Source: CAVSWN01 sp046728115
GTDB lineage: Bacteria; Acidobacteriota; Vicinamibacteria; Vicinamibacterales; CAVVIG01
DNA: 9,661 nucleotides
Assembly (NCBI GenBank): GCA_046728115.1
Contig: JBKPDW010000466.1
Location: 1 to 9,661 of the forward strand
Direction: 5' to 3'
In this document: positions 6,989 to 9,661 of the stretch, one piece after another
Layout: each line of letters starts with the position of its first letter
Numbering within the stretch: position 1 is the stretch's first letter
Program-made: the position numbers and the translations under genes
Notes under the pieces: model-generated
Told to the model about the DNA's origin: nothing
Database searches by the model: none
What the model saw: the letters and a program-made list of their open reading frames with translations, nothing else

Positions 6989-8140
6989 GTGCGCAGGCGC
7001 GCGTTTCTCCAGCTGGTCGGGGCCGCGTCTCTTGCGCCGGCGGCGCTCGACGCCGACGCCCCGTCTCCGGCCGCCATCGTGCTGTACGGCGACAGGGCCG
7101 TCCCGCTTGCGGCGGTTCGCCGGGATCCCAAGGATCCGTCGGCGCTCTGGGTCCGCGCGCGCGATCTCCCACGCATCAACGACTTTGAAATCAAGCCGGA
7201 GGGAGCCTGCCGGCTCGACCTTTGTGTTCCGATTTCGAAAGACATGCGGCGCGGCGATTACTTCAACCTCACCGCGTTCGCCGGGAAGGTTCGGCAGGCG
7301 ACGGTCGCCGATACGTCGGCGCGGGTGTGGAGCTTCGGCGAGATTCAGGCACTCGGCGGAAGCTTTCGTGATGGCCGCGTCGCGCCTGACGTGACCGTTC
7401 CGGATCGAAAAGGCCGGCCCGTTCGCCTCTCGAGTTTCCGCGGCAAGAAGGTGCTCCTCGTCACATGGGCCTCCTGGTGAGGGTGCCGCCTCGATCTGCC
7501 AGGCTGGCAGAAGGTCTACACGGAGCTGAAGGATCAGAACTTCGAGATCGTCGCGGCGGCGCAGGACGCGGCCGGTGAAGCGGCGGCCGGAAAATGGTAC
7601 GACGCCGCGAACGCCACGTTCACGGCGCTGATTGACTCGCGCCACGCCGTGAGCTCGGCGTTCCAGTTCGTGAACGTGCCGACGGGCGTGTGGATCGACG
7701 AGCGAGGCCGCGTGATCCGTCCGGGCGAGCCGGCCTGGAGCACGAGCCGGACCGACGTCTACGGCGGCAAGCCGCTTGTAATCGAAGGCGACCTCTATGT
7801 GGCGGCGCTCCGCGACTGGGTGGCGAACGGCGAGCGCAGCCCCTACGTGCTGTCAGACGAGGAATTCTCGCAGCGCGTGACGCCGCGTTCGCCGGAGGAG
7901 ATGGAGGCCGAGGCCGCGTTCAAGTTGGCGGTCTGGTTTCAGCAGGCGAACGATCCCGAGCGCGCGGCGACGTACTTCGCGCGCGCGCAGCAGCTCAATC
8001 CAAACGACTGGAATTACTACCGTCAGGAGTGGAGCTTCGGACCGAACGCCGGCCGCAAGTGGCTCGAGAAGTTTCAGAAGCTCGACACACCGTACTACCC
8101 GGCGCTCCAGATGCAGCCGCCGCAAAGGCCTCAAAGCTGA
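6989..8140 (+). CDS. Exported redoxin/TlpA-like thioredoxin-fold selenoprotein, in-frame UGA read as selenocysteine
   Basis: Read through the TGA at 7478-7480, this gene gives 383 residues. GTG 6989 is chosen because R-R-R-A-F-L-Q and a hydrophobic stretch then form a Tat-like signal (residues 2-21). An upstream ATG (6929) would bury that signal. Residues 25-125 are an unrecognised N-terminal domain with C74 and C79. The redoxin domain starts at A-P-D (132-134) and leads to W-A-S-W-U-G-C-R with Sec164 and Cys166, then L-D-L-P-G-W-Q. The cis-proline motif V-P-T-G-V-W-I-D puts Pro231 opposite the active site. A TPR-like helical pair follows (about 306-340). The TGA replaces the first catalytic Cys of the usual W-C-x-x-C, and both halves are needed for one fold. 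The likely role is an extracytoplasmic thiol oxidoreductase or peroxidase; the substrate is unknown. The alternative is a nonsense mutation. Annotation pipelines would split this gene into 6929-7480 and 7649-8140. The true stop is also TGA. Confidence 0.85.
7478..7480 (+). other. Recoded UGA codon (selenocysteine 164)
   Basis: This TGA is in frame with both the 163 codons before it and the 219 codons after it. It stands at the first catalytic position of a thioredoxin-type active site, where Cys is the standard residue. Cys-to-Sec exchange at exactly such positions is the classic mark of bacterial selenoproteins. Selenocysteine machinery (selA, selB, selD, tRNA-Sec) is not in this window. Confidence 0.82.
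7495..7511 (+). promoter_or_regulatory. Bacterial SECIS-like hairpin downstream of the UGA
   Basis: TCTGCCA (7495-7501) pairs perfectly with TGGCAGA (7505-7511) around a GGC loop; with the A-U pair nearest the loop open, the loop is AGGCU. A short lower stem is possible between GCC 7488-7490 and GGT 7513-7515 across an asymmetric internal loop. Twenty-one bases lie between the UGA and the GGC loop. In E. coli fdhF the corresponding distance to its AGGUCU loop is 17 bases, and a G at the start of the loop matters for SelB binding. The hairpin lies inside the coding sequence, as bacterial SECIS elements do. Confidence 0.7.
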
Positions 8141-8174
8141 AAACCACGCCGCCCCGGGTTCTCGAACTGTGTGC

Positions 8175-8188
8175 CGCACTCGAGTGCG
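8175..8188. repeat. 14-base perfect palindrome
   Basis: CGCACTCGAGTGCG is its own reverse complement, with no spacer. It lies 35 bases after the selenoprotein stop and 53 bases before the mfnB -10-like box. It could be a dimeric regulator site or chance in GC-rich DNA. The absence of a loop and T-run argues against a terminator. Confidence 0.4.
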
Positions 8189-8241
8189 ACGAGCACCGCG
8201 CGGCCGGCCAGTGGCTCACCGAACATCGCTGCAACCGATGA

Positions 8242-8247
8242 TACAGT
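8242..8247 (+). promoter_or_regulatory. Candidate -10 box for a leaderless mfnB transcript
   Basis: TACAGT fits TAnnnT and is followed by only six bases (GGACCG) before ATG 8254. No Shine-Dalgarno sequence is present. The layout matches that before the selenoprotein gene at 6976-6981. Confidence 0.4.
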
Positions 8248-8253
8248 GGACCG

Positions 8254-9060
8254 ATGCGGCTGCTGGTGAGCGTTGCGAACTCGAACGACGCGACGGCGGC
8301 GCTCGAAGGCGGTGCCGCCTTCATCGACGCCAAGAATCCGGCGGCCGGCTCGCTCGGCGCCGTCTCTGCGAGCACGTTCGACGACATCTGCCTGGCGGTT
8401 GGTGGCCGCCGCCCCGTCACGGCCGCCTTGGGCGACGCCGGCGTCGAGACCGACATCGAGGCCGCAGCGCGCACATTCGCTGTCGCGGGCGCCGCACTCG
8501 TCAAAGTCGGATTCGCAGGAATCACCGAGGCGCGTCGCATCAACAAGCTGCTGGCCGCAACCGTGCGGGGCGCCCGGCGCGCAGGCACGGGGGGCTGTGG
8601 CGTCATCGCGGTCGCCTACGCCGACGCCCACACCGTTGCGAGCGTGACGCCTGCCGCGCTTCCGGCAATCGCCGCGCACAACGGCGCGGCAGGTGTCCTG
8701 CTCGATACCGCCGACAAGACGGGTCCTGGCCTGCGTGACGCGATGGCACCGCGCGCGATTCAAGCGTGGGTGGCCGAGGCGCACGAGTACGGCTTGCTCG
8801 TGGCGCTTGCCGGAAAGTTGTCGCGTGCCGACCTGCGGTTCGCGCGCGACTGCGGCGCCGACGTTGCCGGCGTGCGCGGCGCCGCCTGCGACGATGGCCG
8901 TAACGGTCGCGTGTCGGTCGAACGTGTCCGTCTGCTGCTGGCCGCGTGCGAACCGTTGAACGATCAGACCGACGGCCACAGGGTGGATTCCAGCGTCGCG
9001 AAGTCGTCTGTTGCGACGATGCCCGCTCGTACGTGCACCGGCAGCGCTCTCGCAAAGTAG
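8254..9060 (+). CDS. mfnB: MfnB: (5-formylfuran-3-yl)methyl phosphate synthase (4-HFC-P synthase)
   Basis: This cytoplasmic TIM-barrel enzyme joins two glyceraldehyde-3-phosphate molecules into 4-(hydroxymethyl)-2-furaldehyde phosphate, the furan precursor of methanofuran. The 268-residue product begins with the family signature M-R-L-L-V-S-V-A-N-S, then A-L-E-G-G-A-A-F-I-D-A-K-N-P-A-A-G-S-L-G. Residues known from the archaeal enzyme are present at nearly identical numbers: Asp25 and Lys27 (Schiff-base lysine), Lys84 in L-V-K-V-G, and Asp151 and Lys155 in L-L-D-T-A-D-K-T-G. The conserved barrel ends near residue 235. The last 33 residues are an extra tail that overlaps an antisense frame (see findings). 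It is read without a Shine-Dalgarno site and converges on the pterin gene with 27 bp between stop codons. In bacteria such genes are tied to tetrahydromethanopterin/methanofuran-dependent C1 oxidation. The family call is firm. Confidence 0.93.
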   Translation: MRLLVSVANSNDATAALEGGAAFIDAKNPAAGSLGAVSASTFDDICLAVGGRRPVTAALGDAGVETDIEAAARTFAVAGAALVKVGFAGITEARRINKLLAATVRGARRAGTGGCGVIAVAYADAHTVASVTPAALPAIAAHNGAAGVLLDTADKTGPGLRDAMAPRAIQAWVAEAHEYGLLVALAGKLSRADLRFARDCGADVAGVRGAACDDGRNGRVSVERVRLLLAACEPLNDQTDGHRVDSSVAKSSVATMPARTCTGSALAK

Positions 9061-9087
9061 GCGGCCACAGATCGACCGCGCCCGGCA

Positions 9088-9591
9088 TTACGAGAGCGAG
9101 AGGCGGTAGAGCGCGGACTGGCCGAAGTTCTCCTCGACCTCCATCTCGATCGCAGTCATTCCGCGGGCGCCCAGTTTGTCGATCTCCGCTCGAAAGCGTT
9201 GTGTCAGCAACTCCGCCAGCATCTCGACGGTCGTATTGGGCACGGGAAGCAGGGCGCAATCAGCACGCGGAAACACATATCGCGGTTTGCCCTCGTAGGC
9301 GACCGTCACGCAGTCGCCCTGCTCGGCGACTTGCAGCTTCGGGTTGTTCATCGCGAGGAGCACCTTGTGATCGATCTCGTCGCAGAGCCGCTTCATGATG
9401 TGCTTGATCGCCACGAAATCGAACACGAACCACACCTCTTCGTCGAGCGCACCCTCAACGATGACGCGCGCGCGGTAGTTATGGCCGTGGAGCCCCTCGC
9501 AGCGATGACCGGCGAACGTGATGAAGTGCGCTGACGAGAAGACGAGATGGTCCTTGGTCACCGATACGCGAAAAGCACCGCCCGGCTGCAT
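9088..9591 (-). CDS. 6-pyruvoyl-tetrahydropterin synthase / 6-carboxy-tetrahydropterin synthase (QueD) family protein
   Basis: A 167-residue enzyme of the T-fold PTPS/QueD family, which acts on 7,8-dihydroneopterin triphosphate. Zinc ligands are His22 (S-S-A-H-F), His35 and His37 (H-G-H). Cys31 lies in C-E-G-L-H-G-H, the C-x-x-x-H-G-H pattern of catalytic PTPS/QueD enzymes. Asp74-His75 (I-D-H-K) and Glu153 near the C-terminus complete the usual active site, and N-T-T-V-E-M-L-A (119-126) is the pterin-anchoring segment. It is longer than typical QueD (about 120 residues), with extra sequence around 80-115. The start at ATG 9591 is supported by a very strong ribosome site. GTG 9630 would start inside a repeat. 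The product may feed queuosine synthesis or, given mfnB next door, a methanopterin-type pathway; the sequence alone does not separate these. Confidence 0.9.
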   Translation of the reverse strand: MQPGGAFRVSVTKDHLVFSSAHFITFAGHRCEGLHGHNYRARVIVEGALDEEVWFVFDFVAIKHIMKRLCDEIDHKVLLAMNNPKLQVAEQGDCVTVAYEGKPRYVFPRADCALLPVPNTTVEMLAELLTQRFRAEIDKLGARGMTAIEMEVEENFGQSALYRLSLS

Positions 9592-9596
9592 GACAT

Positions 9597-9604
9597 CCTC
9601 CCCC
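9597..9604 (-). promoter_or_regulatory. Strong Shine-Dalgarno site of the PTPS/QueD gene
   Basis: The minus strand reads GGGGGAGG, five bases before ATG 9591. It decides the start against the longer GTG reading from 9630, which would add 13 residues coded by repeat and leader DNA. Confidence 0.75.
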
Positions 9605-9620
9605 GTACGACAGTCGCACG

Positions 9621-9661
9621 TCTTCGACACGTTGAGGACAAGTCCTTCGACACGCTCAGGT
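9621..9661. repeat. Imperfect tandem intergenic repeat, cut by the right edge
   Basis: TCTTCGACACGTTGAGGA at 9621-9638 and CCTTCGACACGCTCAGGT at 9644-9661 agree at 14 of 18 positions, with a period of 23 bases. Between and within them lies the small inverted repeat GGACAAGTCC (9637-9646). The core TTCGACACGCTCAGG resembles, from memory, a short dispersed intergenic repeat seen in many GC-rich bacterial genomes. The array may continue beyond the window. Confidence 0.5.

Larger units (their letters stand above)
8141..8253. other. Intergenic gap between the selenoprotein gene and mfnB
   Basis: These 113 bases contain no convincing gene. They hold a 14-base perfect palindrome (8175-8188) and a TAnnnT box just before mfnB. 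No hairpin followed by a T-run, as in an intrinsic terminator, was seen. Confidence 0.6.

Noticed and set aside
6929..7480. A separate 183-residue protein ending at the TGA, with a second gene from 7649
   Set aside because: Each part would be half a thioredoxin fold, broken exactly in the active-site motif. The stretch 7481-7648 is open in the same frame and codes for the expected continuation.
7853..8179. Minus-strand open frame opposite the 3' end of the selenoprotein gene
   Set aside because: It is Leu/Arg-rich antisense with no ribosome site or domain; the plus frame has a coherent TPR-like region here.
8131..8241. Possible alternate C-terminus in the +1 frame (V-L-E-L-C-A-A-L-E-C)
   Set aside because: It is only about 37 codons past the true stop, with no ribosome site or slippery sequence; probably chance in GC-rich DNA.
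9061..9087. Bidirectional terminator between mfnB and the PTPS gene
   Set aside because: Only a weak GGCGG/CCGC(G)CC pairing is visible, with a bulge and no T-run on either strand.

Overview
The window is GC-rich bacterial DNA. Its gene content suggests an acidobacterium, possibly of the Vicinamibacteria type. The clues are a DUF1592-type diheme protein next to a DUF1552 protein, a secreted ankyrin protein, a TonB-dependent receptor with an N-terminal carboxypeptidase-regulatory-like domain, and a bacterial MfnB. The taxon is an inference from gene content; no rRNA or marker gene is present.

Left part (1-6850, all minus strand). Four genes are read right to left: a large periplasmic diheme cytochrome-type protein (DUF1587/1595/1592/1588/1585 modules), a Tat-exported DUF1552 protein, an exported ankyrin-repeat protein, and a TonB-dependent receptor cut by the left edge. 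The first two overlap by ATGA. The DUF1552 and ankyrin genes are 23 bp apart, and the ankyrin and receptor genes are 40 bp apart. They look like one operon for an exported system that joins outer-membrane uptake to periplasmic or extracytoplasmic redox chemistry. The substrate cannot be read from sequence.

Middle (6989-8140, plus strand). A divergently transcribed gene encodes an exported thioredoxin-fold (redoxin/TlpA-like) protein whose frame is interrupted by one in-frame TGA at 7478-7480. The TGA falls exactly where the first catalytic cysteine should be, giving W-A-S-W-[TGA]-G-C-R. The frame then stays open for another 219 codons and includes the cis-proline half of the fold. A 7-bp hairpin with a GGC loop starts 14 bases after the TGA, at a distance like that of known bacterial SECIS elements. 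I read this as a 383-residue selenoprotein with Sec164, not a pseudogene. This is the most interesting item in the window.

Right part (8254-9591). MfnB (methanofuran furan-ring synthase, with its catalytic Lys/Asp residues at the expected positions) lies on the plus strand. It converges on a minus-strand 6-pyruvoyl-tetrahydropterin synthase/QueD-family gene. The pair hints at methanofuran/tetrahydromethanopterin-type C1 cofactor synthesis, though queuosine synthesis is an alternative for the second gene. The right edge (9621-9661) holds a short tandem, partly palindromic intergenic repeat. Both plus-strand genes lack a Shine-Dalgarno sequence and carry a TAnnnT box 6-7 bases before the start codon, which suggests leaderless transcripts. 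Four of the five minus-strand genes have clear Shine-Dalgarno sequences. No tRNA, rRNA, CRISPR array, insertion sequence or convincing terminator was seen.
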